Position numbers and translations under genes: made by a program | Part shown: piece by piece, positions 1 to 6,740 of the stretch | Numbering within the stretch: position 1 is the stretch's first letter | Layout: every line of letters starts with the position of its first letter | Source of the DNA: Halococcaceae archaeon | GTDB lineage: Archaea > Halobacteriota > Halobacteria > Halobacteriales > Halalkalicoccaceae | Reading direction: 5' to 3' | Assembly: GCA_007129135.1 (NCBI GenBank) | Contig: SKWB01000064.1 | Span: 1 to 13,196, forward strand | DNA length: 13,196 nt | Notes under the pieces: model-generated | Databases searched by the model: none | What the model was told of the DNA's origin: nothing | The model's input: only the letters and a program-made list of their open reading frames with translations

Positions 1-704
1 AGCATCTCCATCACGTCCTGGTTCGCCCCGCCGTGGAGCGGCCCGGCGAGCGTGCCGATCGCCGACGTCGTCGCGGCGTGGACGTCCGAGAGCGTGCTCG
101 CGGTGACCATCGCCGAGAACGTCGAGGCGTTCAGGCCGTGGTCGGCGTGGAGGACGAGCGCGGCGTCGAGCGTCTCGGCGATGACGTCGTCGGGCTCCTC
201 GTCGTTGAGCATGGCGAGGAAGTTCGCGGCGTGCGAGAGGTCGTCCCGAGGCTCGACCGGCTCCTCGCCCTCGCGGTAGCGGTGGAAGGCGGCGAGGATC
301 GTGGGGAGCTTCGCCGTGATCCGACGCCCCTTCTCGAACGTCGCCTCCCAGTCGTTCGGCTCCGTCTCCCCGAGCGGGTCGGTGGTGGCGAGCTGCGAGA
401 CGAGCGTCCGGATCGCGGCCATCGGCTCGGCCTCCTGCTCGGCGAGCTCGCGGGCGGTGTCGAGGATCCCGTCGTCGACCGTACGTTCCGGGACCATCTC
501 GTCGGAGAACGCCTCGAGCTCCTCGCGTGTCGGGAGGTCGCCCTGCCAGAGCAGGTAGAGCACCTCCTCGTAGCTGGCGTGGCGGGCGAGATCCTCGATG
601 GCGTAGCCGCGGTAGACGAGTTCCCCCTCGTCGCCGTCGATGAAGCTGAGTTCTGACTCGGCGACGAGCACACCCTCGAGACCTCGTTTCAGGTCGTCAG
701 TCAT
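1..704 (-). CDS. citZ: Citrate synthase, N-terminal part (gene continues past the window edge)
   Basis: Citrate synthase condenses oxaloacetate with acetyl-CoA at the entry to the TCA cycle, in the cytoplasm. The 234 visible residues start MTDDLKRGLEGVLVAESELS and run through the family's N-terminal helical region (GDEGELVYRGYAIEDLA near residues 23-39). The conserved histidine segments ADHGLNASTF and GPLHGGANQD follow, the latter containing the active-site His at residue 224. The second catalytic region (GHRVY and the catalytic Asp) would lie beyond position 1. The ATG at 702-704 gives the family's usual N-terminus and has a TATA-like box about 27 nt upstream, so the mRNA is probably leaderless. 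Methylcitrate synthase is a close relative and cannot be fully excluded from the N-terminal part. The family assignment is firm; the symbol follows haloarchaeal usage. Confidence 0.93.
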   Translation of the reverse strand, partial: MTDDLKRGLEGVLVAESELSFIDGDEGELVYRGYAIEDLARHASYEEVLYLLWQGDLPTREELEAFSDEMVPERTVDDGILDTARELAEQEAEPMAAIRTLVSQLATTDPLGETEPNDWEATFEKGRRITAKLPTILAAFHRYREGEEPVEPRDDLSHAANFLAMLNDEEPDDVIAETLDAALVLHADHGLNASTFSAMVTASTLSDVHAATTSAIGTLAGPLHGGANQDVMEM

Positions 705-727
705 GACCGGAGCTTTCGTACCCGCCT

Positions 728-735
728 GAATAAGG
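728..735 (-). promoter_or_regulatory. TATA-like box of the citrate synthase gene
   Basis: On the minus strand the motif reads CCTTATTC, centred about 27 nt upstream of the citrate synthase ATG at 704. That is the usual haloarchaeal spacing for a leaderless transcript. It lies in the 32-nt gap after the stop of the upstream small gene, so citrate synthase can be transcribed on its own. Assigned from position and AT content only. Confidence 0.55.
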
Positions 736-736
736 A

Positions 737-1030
737 TTACCGTTGCGGCGTCTCGCTCGCCGACCGGGTGTACCGGATCGCGGAGATCACGGTGAGGACG
801 ATGGCGATCAGCGAGCCGACGGTCACCGCGAGGACGAACGCGAGCGCGGCGAAGAGCAGGGGCGAGGTCTCGGTGGTCGGCGAGAGCGGCTGAACGAGGA
901 AGACCCGGTAGACGTAGAGCAGCGCGGCGAAGACGACGCCGACGGCGAGTCCGACCGCGAAGTGACGCGGGGCGTCGAGTTCGACCAGTACGGCACCGAG
1001 CGATGGGCGCTCGGGGACCTCATCGGACAT
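737..1030 (-). CDS. Small two-helix membrane protein, function unknown
   Basis: A 97-residue protein starting MSDEVPERPSLGAVLVEL. It has an acidic cytoplasmic-looking N-terminus of about 30 residues and two hydrophobic segments: roughly residues 25-44 (FAVGLAVGVVFAALLYVYRV) and 57-85 (LLFAALAFVLAVTVGSLIAI and onward). A short basic tail ends in ETPQR. I chose the ATG at 1028-1030. An upstream in-frame ATG at 1057 would add nine residues, MGVRPLPPS, that look non-coding. A weak AT-rich stretch (GATTTTGG on the minus strand) is centred near 1057, about 27 nt from the chosen start, and favours it. The stop lies 32 nt before citrate synthase on the same strand. I do not recognise a characterised family. 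Confidence 0.75.
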   Translation of the reverse strand: MSDEVPERPSLGAVLVELDAPRHFAVGLAVGVVFAALLYVYRVFLVQPLSPTTETSPLLFAALAFVLAVTVGSLIAIVLTVISAIRYTRSASETPQR

Positions 1031-1121
1031 GCTCGGAGGGAGGGGACGAACCCCCAAAATCGCGTCGAAAACGACCGGCGGACCGAACCGCTCAAGGGTG
1101 TGGACGGGCCGTCTAGCGGTA

Positions 1122-2078
1122 ATGACATCACTCGGAACGGCGCGGGCGGAGCCCGGGGAGGTGGGAGTCGGGCGGCTCGTCGTCGGCGAGACACGCGACG
1201 GGGCAGAGTTCGGCCTCCCGGTCGCGGTGATCGAGGGGGCGAGCGAGGGGAAGACGCTCTACATTCAGGCGGCAAGCGACGGCGACGAGCTGAACGGGGT
1301 CGGCGTCGTGAGCCGGTTCGTCCCACAGGTCGACCCGACGGAGCTCTCGGGGACGATCCTCGTCGTCGGGATCGTCAACTACCACGGCTTCCAGGTCGCG
1401 GAACACCGGAACCCGATCGACGACACGAAGACCAACCGTACCTACCCCGGCGACGAGAACGGCACCTCCTCCGAGCGGATCGCCCACGCGACGTTCGCCG
1501 CCGCGAAGCGTGCGGACTACGTCCTCGACCTCCACCAGGGCTCGACCAGCCGGATGCTGAACGAGGTGCGGGTCCGGTGTGGCCGCCGTCACCGCCTCCA
1601 CGACGAGTGTCTCGAGCTCGCGAAAGTGTTCGGGTGTGGGCACGTCCTCGACCAGAAGGGACCGGACGGCCAGCTCGCCCGCGTCGCCCCCGACGAGGGG
1701 ATCCCCACCGTCGACCCGGAACTCGGCGGCTGTGTCGGCTGGGACGAGGAGTCGATCGAAATCGGCGTACAGGGGGTCTTCAACGTGCTCACCCACTACG
1801 GCTTCCTCGAGGGCGAGGTCACACAGACCCCACAGACCCGTGCGACGGGCTTCGATCAGCACGGCTCGCCGGTCGGCGGGCTGGTCCACTGGCAGCGCGA
1901 ACTCGGCGACCGGGTGACCCCCGGCGATCCGCTCTTTACCGTCACCGACGTCTTCGGGACGGAGAAGGAGACGGTCACCGCCGACTCCACCGGGGTCCTC
2001 TGGCGCTCGCGCCGGCTGCCGCAGGTCGCCACCGGCGAGTACGTCTGCTCGGTCGCGACCGGCGTGGACACCCGCTGA
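1122..2078 (+). CDS. Succinylglutamate desuccinylase/aspartoacylase family zinc hydrolase
   Basis: A 318-residue member of the AstE/AspA branch of the M14 carboxypeptidase-like fold. These enzymes hydrolyse N-acyl amino acids in the cytoplasm; the substrate here cannot be told. Visible landmarks are the metal-site segment ASDGDELNG (residues 51-59), the substrate-site region EHRNPIDDTKTNRTYPG with its conserved Arg, the histidine ligand in DLHQG (His138), and SIEIGVQG with the likely catalytic Glu213. A C-terminal beta domain follows from about residue 245 (VGGLVHWQRELGDRVTPGDP). The family motif is normally HxxE, but the first ligand position here is Asp53, giving DGDE. I chose the ATG at 1122 because the reading upstream to 1029 looks non-coding. 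The stop overlaps the next gene's ATG by one base (TGATG), indicating translational coupling in a two-gene operon. Confidence 0.85.
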   Translation: MTSLGTARAEPGEVGVGRLVVGETRDGAEFGLPVAVIEGASEGKTLYIQAASDGDELNGVGVVSRFVPQVDPTELSGTILVVGIVNYHGFQVAEHRNPIDDTKTNRTYPGDENGTSSERIAHATFAAAKRADYVLDLHQGSTSRMLNEVRVRCGRRHRLHDECLELAKVFGCGHVLDQKGPDGQLARVAPDEGIPTVDPELGGCVGWDEESIEIGVQGVFNVLTHYGFLEGEVTQTPQTRATGFDQHGSPVGGLVHWQRELGDRVTPGDPLFTVTDVFGTEKETVTADSTGVLWRSRRLPQVATGEYVCSVATGVDTR

Positions 2079-3172
2079 TGAGCGACCGAACCGTCGCCGA
2101 TCTGGTCTGTTCGGTCTGTTCCCGGGAGTTCCCCGCAAGCGCGGACGAACCCTGGCGCTGTTCGTGCGGCGCGCCGCTCGAACTCGCCGCGGGTGACGGT
2201 CTCCCCGGCGACCCGCCGCGGAACCCCGACCGCGACACCGGCCTCTGGACCTTCTCGGATCTCGTCTCCACGCCCCGCGAGGTGACCCTCGGCGAGGGGT
2301 GGACGCCGCTGGTCGAGGCGAGGGGGTGGGACTGCTCGTTCAAACTGGAGTACGTCTTCCCGACCGGGAGCTTCAAGGACCGCGGGGCGGCGACGACCCT
2401 CTCGCGGGCGGCGGCGCTCGGCGTCGAGCGCGTCGTCGAGGACTCCTCGGGGAACGCCGGTGCCGCGATCGCCACCTACGCCGCCCGGGCGGGGATCGAC
2501 GCGGAGATCTACGTCCCCGCCGGGGTGAAGGAGTCGAAGCTGGCGGCGATCGAGCGCGCCGGCGCGCGGCCGTTGCGGGTCGAGGGGTCGCGCGCGGACG
2601 TCACCGAGGCGTGCGTCGAGGCGGTAGACGGGGCGAATGCGTGGTACGCGAGCCACGCGTGGAACCCCGCGTTCTTCGACGGCACCCAGACCGTCGCGTT
2701 CGAGGTCTGTGCCCAGCGGGACTGGAACCCACCGGACGCGTTCGTGAGCCCGCTCGGGCACGGAACGCTCTTTCTGGGCGCGTACCGCGGCTTTCGCGCG
2801 CTCTTCGAGGTGGGGTGGATCGATCGGGTACCGACACTGCTCGGCGCGCAGGCCGCCGGCTACGCGCCGATCGCCGAGACGCTTCACGGCGAGGGCGAGG
2901 GCCGAAACGAACTCGCGGACGGGATCCAGATCACGAAGCCAGTACGGGAGAGACAGATCCTCGCGGCGATCGAGGCGACCGGCGGCGACGCAATCGCGCT
3001 CTCCGAGGAGGCGGTGCGGACCGAACTCGACCGACTCCACCGAGACGGGTTCTACACCGAACCGACCTGTGCGGTCGCGCCCGCGGCGCTCTCTCTGTAC
3101 CGGGAGCGAGGCGTGATCGACCCGGACGACGACGTGGTCGTCGCGCTCACGGGAAGCGGGCTGAAGGGATAG
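2078..3172 (+). CDS. thrC: Threonine synthase family PLP-dependent enzyme
   Basis: A 364-residue fold-type II PLP enzyme. Threonine synthase converts O-phosphohomoserine to threonine and phosphate; related members of the fold include cysteate synthase and threonine dehydratase. A zinc-ribbon-like N-terminus carries CSVC (11-14) and CSC (28-30). The PLP lysine is Lys100 in TGSFKDRG, the cofactor-binding Asn loop is SSGNAG (123-128), and the phosphate-binding glycine loop is SPLGHGTLFLG from residue 224. The C-terminal TGSGLKG motif is intact. The length suits the short archaeal form. The start overlaps the stop of the preceding zinc hydrolase, so the two are probably co-translated. The gene converges on the ABC permease 48 nt away. 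The family is certain. That it is the cell's main threonine synthase rather than a paralogue is not shown. Confidence 0.85.
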   Translation: MSDRTVADLVCSVCSREFPASADEPWRCSCGAPLELAAGDGLPGDPPRNPDRDTGLWTFSDLVSTPREVTLGEGWTPLVEARGWDCSFKLEYVFPTGSFKDRGAATTLSRAAALGVERVVEDSSGNAGAAIATYAARAGIDAEIYVPAGVKESKLAAIERAGARPLRVEGSRADVTEACVEAVDGANAWYASHAWNPAFFDGTQTVAFEVCAQRDWNPPDAFVSPLGHGTLFLGAYRGFRALFEVGWIDRVPTLLGAQAAGYAPIAETLHGEGEGRNELADGIQITKPVRERQILAAIEATGGDAIALSEEAVRTELDRLHRDGFYTEPTCAVAPAALSLYRERGVIDPDDDVVVALTGSGLKG

Positions 3173-3219
3173 GACCCTCCCGCAAGCTACGGTGGCGGGT
3201 GAAGGTGGAACGACGCCGC

Positions 3220-4053
3220 TCAGACGTCGCTTCGCCCGAAGACGAGCAGGCCGACCCCGAGCGGGACGACGATCCAGAACAGCAGGACGAGCGCGCCGAA
3301 GGCGGGCGAGAGGAAGATCGAGACCTCGCCGGCGGCCTCGAAGCCCGCTTCGGTGGGGAGGAGCGCGGAGCCGACGAGGCCGTAGGCGCTGCCCGGCGGG
3401 AGCGAACTGAAGAGGGCGTACCACTCGGGGATCGACTCGCCCATCCGATCCAGACCGTCCGTCGCGTAGAGCAGCGCGAGGCCGATGACGTCCCAGAGGA
3501 TCCAGAACAGGAGCAGGAGTCCGAACCCGAGTATCCCCGCCCGGGTCGACGAGCGCGTCACCGAGGAGCAGCCGACGCCGATGGCGACCCAGACCAGCCC
3601 GAGCAGCAGCGTCACGAGGGTGAACCCGAGGTAGGCGAGGGGGTCGAACGAGCCGATCAGCGCGACGATGCCGACGATGCCGACGCCGAAGCCGACGAGG
3701 ATCGCGACCGAGACGACGCCGGTCCGCCCGAGCACCTTCCCGAGGAGGACGTCCCGGCGCGAGTGTGGCAGCCCGAGCAGGTACTTCGCGCTCCCCGACT
3801 CGCGCTCGCCGGCGACCGACCGGTAGCTGACGACGAGCGCGATCAGCGGGACGAGCACGCTCGCGGGCGTCTGGAGCGCGAGGATCACCCCGATGATCCC
3901 GGCCTCGTCGCCGAGACCGAACAGTTCGCCCACCTGCGAGACGAGCACGGCCCCGCCGAGGGTGAAGAGCGCGAAGACGGCGATCAGGACGAGCAGGAGC
4001 CTCGAACGGACGGCGTCGCGGAACTCCTTCTTCGCGACGATCGTGACGCTCAT
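3220..4053 (-). CDS. ABC transporter permease (ABC-2/NosY type)
   Basis: A 277-residue integral membrane protein with about six hydrophobic segments. It opens with a short amphipathic cytoplasmic stretch (MSVTIVAKKEFRDAVRSR) and a first helix at about 18-38. An early cytoplasmic loop, VAGERESGSAKYLLGLPHSR, is typical of ABC-2/NosY permeases that pair with a separate ATPase. A long stretch after residue about 105 is almost wholly hydrophobic (GFGVGIVGIVALIG, then LLLGLVWVAIGVG), and the protein ends in FGRSDV. The ATG at 4051-4053 overlaps the ATPase stop by 4 nt (ATGA), so the two subunits are translationally coupled and presumably form one complex as a dimer of each. The substrate is unknown. 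There is no solute-binding protein nearby, so export is more likely than uptake. Confidence 0.87.
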   Translation of the reverse strand: MSVTIVAKKEFRDAVRSRLLLVLIAVFALFTLGGAVLVSQVGELFGLGDEAGIIGVILALQTPASVLVPLIALVVSYRSVAGERESGSAKYLLGLPHSRRDVLLGKVLGRTGVVSVAILVGFGVGIVGIVALIGSFDPLAYLGFTLVTLLLGLVWVAIGVGCSSVTRSSTRAGILGFGLLLLFWILWDVIGLALLYATDGLDRMGESIPEWYALFSSLPPGSAYGLVGSALLPTEAGFEAAGEVSIFLSPAFGALVLLFWIVVPLGVGLLVFGRSDV

Positions 4054-4970
4054 GCGCCCGCCTCCGCGGTGTAGGCCGCGAACACCTCGTCGAGCGACGC
4101 CTCCGAGAGCGAGAAGTCCTCGACGCGCGCGACCTCGCGCTCGACGGTCCGGAACACCTCGGGCTTGGCGTCGCTCGCGCAGGTGACGACCAGCGAGGAG
4201 TTCTCCATCGCGACCGTCGAGACGCCCGAGAGCGCTTCGACCGGCTCGACGAGCCCCTCCTCCGGTCCCTCACCGGCGTCGAGTTCGAGTCGGAAGGTCT
4301 CCTCGGTTCGCAGGGCGTCCCTGAGCGCGTCGATCGAGTCCTCGGCGACGAGCTCGCCGCCGCGGAGGATCCCCACTCGATCGCAGACCGCCTCGACCTG
4401 TCCGAGGATGTGAGACGAGAAGAAGACGGTCGCCCCGCGTCCGGCCTCCTCGCGGACGATATCACGCATCTCGCGCGCGCCGTTCGGGTCCAGGCCCGTC
4501 GAGGGCTCGTCGAGAACGAGGAGCTCCGGATCGCCGACGAGCGCGCTCGCGAGGCCGAGTCGCTGGATCATCCCCTTCGAGTAGCCTCCCACCTTCCGGT
4601 CGAGCGCGTCGGGGATCCCCACTCGCTCGGCGAGTTCGTCGGGATCGTCGTCGGCTCCCTTCGACTCGATCGAGAACTCGAGGTGCTGGCGGCCGGTCAG
4701 CCGGTCGTAGAGGTCGAACCCTTCGGGCAGGACGCCGGTGCGCTCGCGGATCGCGACGCTCTTTTCACCCGAATCCATCCCGAGGACGGTGATCTCGCCC
4801 GCTGTCGGTCGGGCGAAGTCGAGCAGCAGGTCGATCGTCGTCGTCTTCCCCGCGCCGTTCGGCCCGAGAAAGCCGTAGATTTCGCCCGATCGGACCGAGA
4901 GGTCGAGGTCCGAGAGGGCAACGGTGTCGCCGAAGCGCTTCGTCACCCCGTGGAGTTCGATCGCTGTCAT
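4050..4970 (-). CDS. ABC transporter ATP-binding protein
   Basis: A 306-residue ABC ATPase that powers the adjoining permease from the cytoplasmic face. Walker A is GPNGAGKTT (36-44), the signature motif is the variant YSKGM (130-134), Walker B is LLVLDEP (150-156), the D-loop is TGLDP, and the switch histidine is His187 in SSHILGQ. The usual Q-loop Gln is replaced by Glu83 (VLPEGFDLYDRLT), which I recall as common in this NatA/CcmA-like group. An acidic extension of about 90 residues after residue 215 is typical of drug/export-type ATPases of this group. The ATG at 4968-4970 starts right at the conserved TAIELHGVTKRFGDTVAL and has a strong TATA-like box 27 nt upstream. It is first in a two-gene operon with the permease. 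Confidence 0.92.
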   Translation of the reverse strand: MTAIELHGVTKRFGDTVALSDLDLSVRSGEIYGFLGPNGAGKTTTIDLLLDFARPTAGEITVLGMDSGEKSVAIRERTGVLPEGFDLYDRLTGRQHLEFSIESKGADDDPDELAERVGIPDALDRKVGGYSKGMIQRLGLASALVGDPELLVLDEPSTGLDPNGAREMRDIVREEAGRGATVFFSSHILGQVEAVCDRVGILRGGELVAEDSIDALRDALRTEETFRLELDAGEGPEEGLVEPVEALSGVSTVAMENSSLVVTCASDAKPEVFRTVEREVARVEDFSLSEASLDEVFAAYTAEAGA

Positions 4971-4992
4971 CACCGACCCCTTCGAGTAGCCG

Positions 4993-5002
4993 AAAAATAA
5001 AG
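4993..5002 (-). promoter_or_regulatory. Promoter (TATA box) of the ABC transporter operon
   Basis: The minus strand reads CTTTATTTTT, the most AT-rich stretch in this neighbourhood. It is centred about 27 nt upstream of the ATPase ATG at 4970. This matches the haloarchaeal TATA position for a leaderless mRNA and marks the exporter as its own transcription unit. Confidence 0.65.
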
Positions 5003-5035
5003 CCCGAAGCCGGCTTTCCGAGCCCGAGAACCGGC

Positions 5036-5242
5036 TCAGGGACCTGAATCGAGCGCCATCGCGTAGCGTACGACGACGAGGCCGGCGAACGCACCGACGA
5101 ACAGCACGAGGCCCACGGCCACGGGCGAGAGAGCCTCGGTTCCGGGGATATCGCGGGCCGTGACGATCCAGGTCCCGAGGACGGCGATCGCGAGCGAGAG
5201 GACGCCCGAGAGCGCGAGGTTCGCGGTGTCCGGCGCTTCCAT
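5036..5242 (-). CDS. Small two-helix membrane protein, function unknown
   Basis: A 68-residue protein starting MEAPDTANLALSGVLSLAIA. It has two hydrophobic helices, about residues 9-27 (LALSGVLSLAIAVLGTWIV) and 41-60 (VAVGLVLFVGAFAGLVVVRY), joined by a short polar loop with Pro and Gly. The ATG at 5240-5242 lies 38 nt after the tiaS stop on the same strand. An AT-rich motif (GTTTTC) is centred about 27 nt upstream, so it may be transcribed separately or read through from tiaS. The next gene downstream on the same strand, the ABC ATPase, has its own promoter. I recognise no family; a membrane location is the only safe statement. Confidence 0.7.
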   Translation of the reverse strand: MEAPDTANLALSGVLSLAIAVLGTWIVTARDIPGTEALSPVAVGLVLFVGAFAGLVVVRYAMALDSGP

Positions 5243-5280
5243 GTGCGGGCGTTACCCTCGCGGGTCGAAAACCCGTCGGT

Positions 5281-6546
5281 TCACCGCTCCGGATGCACCG
5301 GCGCGTCGAACCCGCCCCTGACGAGCGGTTTCGCGACGTGCCGTCGCGCGGTGGGCGGCACCTCGTACCAACCGATCCCGAGATCGCGGTCGACCTCCAC
5401 CCGCTCCTTTCCCAGTGCACTCGTCCGGCACTCCCGACAGCGATAGCCCTGCTTCCTACCCGCGCTCTCCATCGACCGGCCACAGTCGGGACAGCGGGGG
5501 TTTCGGTATCTAAACCGGTTCAGCTCCCGCACCGCGAACTTCTCGAGCTTGAGCGTCCCCCCCGAGACCTCCCCGCAGACGGCGAGTCGGTCGCCCGGAC
5601 GGAGCGCGCGGACCCGGTCGCGAAAGCGCTTCGTGGGTTCGAACGCCGCACACCGGATCCGGGCCTCGCCCTCTTCGAGCGTGAAGAAGACGTGGCCACC
5701 CTCGCGCGTCTCCGGCTCGCTCGCGACCCGTCCATCGCTCCGGTAGCAGTAGCCCCCTCGGAGTGCCGAGAGCGGTGTCTCTCCGAGGTGGGCGTCGGTG
5801 CCCTGGTTGGTGACGAACGTCTCCGCCCGCTCGACGGACTCGCCCTCGATCCGGTCCGCGACCACCGCGACCGAACCGGGATCGTCCCCGCGGATCCCGG
5901 AGAGCACCGGACAGGGGGTGTTCGGAACGCAGACGACCTCTCCCGTTTCCCTGTCCACCGTGTCCCAGACCCGCGGGTAGAACGCGTCCGCCGCCGCGAA
6001 CACCGAGTCCGGATCGACCTCGCGATCGGTTCCCCATCGCTCGCGCTCCCGGTAGGCGATCCGCTCGTAGGTCGGGTCCGGAAGCGGCCACGACCCGACG
6101 GCCGCGAGCGCGCCGATCAGCCCTCGACCGTTCTCCCACCCGCTGAAGCGGTACTCGTGATCCGAACAAAGCTCGCGTGCCTCCTCCGTGTCCAGGTGAC
6201 CCGTCACGGCCCGCCGTGCGAACTCCGCGACCGTCCCCGGAACCGCGTCAGAACCGTGCGGCGCCACGACCAGTCCGGGGTTGGTGTTCGGGTCCCCGAC
6301 CATCGCGTGCTCCTCGATCAGGCCCCTCGCGAGCGCGAACGCCCTCCCCGGCTCGCAGTCCGTGTGGAGGCCTACCGCCGCGTTCCCCCGCGTCTTGTGC
6401 GGGACCGCCGGGTTGCACCGGAGGAGGAGGAGGCGCTCGACGGTCGCACCCGCCGCTCGCAGGCTGTCGGCGAGCAGCGCACCGAGGTAGGTGGTACACA
6501 TCCCGCCCGTTCTGGAGTCCGTATCGTCGACCCCGACGACCGTCAT
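5281..6546 (-). CDS. tiaS: tRNA(Ile2) 2-agmatinylcytidine synthetase TiaS
   Basis: TiaS attaches agmatine to C34 of the CAU-anticodon isoleucine tRNA, using ATP, so that it reads AUA rather than AUG. It is the archaeal counterpart of bacterial TilS. The 421-residue protein starts MTVVGVDDTDSRTGGM, with the family's DDTDS motif at 7-11. The segment RCNPAVPHKTRGNAAVGL follows around residues 43-60, then the central domain (SGWENGRGLIGALAAVG, about 135-151). An OB-fold-like region follows at about 255-345. A C-terminal zinc ribbon has Cys352, Cys355, Cys370 and Cys373. Length and domain order match the archaeal family. The ATG at 6544-6546 sits directly before the conserved start. It diverges from the HTH regulator gene across a 194-nt gap. 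Confidence 0.94.
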   Translation of the reverse strand: MTVVGVDDTDSRTGGMCTTYLGALLADSLRAAGATVERLLLLRCNPAVPHKTRGNAAVGLHTDCEPGRAFALARGLIEEHAMVGDPNTNPGLVVAPHGSDAVPGTVAEFARRAVTGHLDTEEARELCSDHEYRFSGWENGRGLIGALAAVGSWPLPDPTYERIAYRERERWGTDREVDPDSVFAAADAFYPRVWDTVDRETGEVVCVPNTPCPVLSGIRGDDPGSVAVVADRIEGESVERAETFVTNQGTDAHLGETPLSALRGGYCYRSDGRVASEPETREGGHVFFTLEEGEARIRCAAFEPTKRFRDRVRALRPGDRLAVCGEVSGGTLKLEKFAVRELNRFRYRNPRCPDCGRSMESAGRKQGYRCRECRTSALGKERVEVDRDLGIGWYEVPPTARRHVAKPLVRGGFDAPVHPER

Positions 6547-6710
6547 CGGCTCGGCTACTCGTCGAGGGTCCCTACCGGTTTCGCCTCCTCCCCGTCGACC
6601 GGTGTCGTGGGTGGGGACGCCGTGTTATGTACACCCAGAACGCGAAGTAAATTCCCACCGACGATCCTGAGGAAATCGCAAGACCGCGGGTTCTTCCCGG
6701 TGCAAAACAC

Positions 6711-6718
6711 CTATATGT
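6711..6718 (+). promoter_or_regulatory. TATA box of the HTH regulator gene
   Basis: CTATATGT is centred about 27 nt before the ATG at 6741, which fits a leaderless transcript. A purine-rich/AC stretch (GCAAAACAC) just before it is in the place of the archaeal B-recognition element. A small inverted repeat (GGTG-CAAAA-CACC, 6699-6711) abuts the box and could be a regulator site, but it is short. Confidence 0.6.
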
Positions 6719-6740
6719 ACCGAACCACTTATGTAGCAGT

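Noticed and set aside
743..2077. Open plus-strand frame extending the threonine synthase frame far upstream
   Set aside because: The translated stretch is Arg/Gly/Pro-rich without domains and overlaps the well-supported zinc hydrolase gene in another frame. It is open only because GC-rich sequence has few stops.
3179..3199. CCCGC/GCGGG inverted repeat between the convergent threonine synthase and ABC permease genes
   Set aside because: The stem is only 5 bp with an 11-nt loop and no T-tract; such pairs are expected by chance in this GC-rich DNA.
1856..4465. 869-codon open frame on the minus strand
   Set aside because: It lies antisense to the zinc hydrolase and threonine synthase genes and in a shifted frame over the ABC genes. 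The translation is low-complexity Arg/Ser/Ala with no motif.
5261..5275. CGGGT-CGAAA-ACCCG hairpin after tiaS as a terminator
   Set aside because: The stem is only 5 bp, and it coincides with the AT-rich motif expected for the promoter of the next small gene, so a terminator call is not supported.
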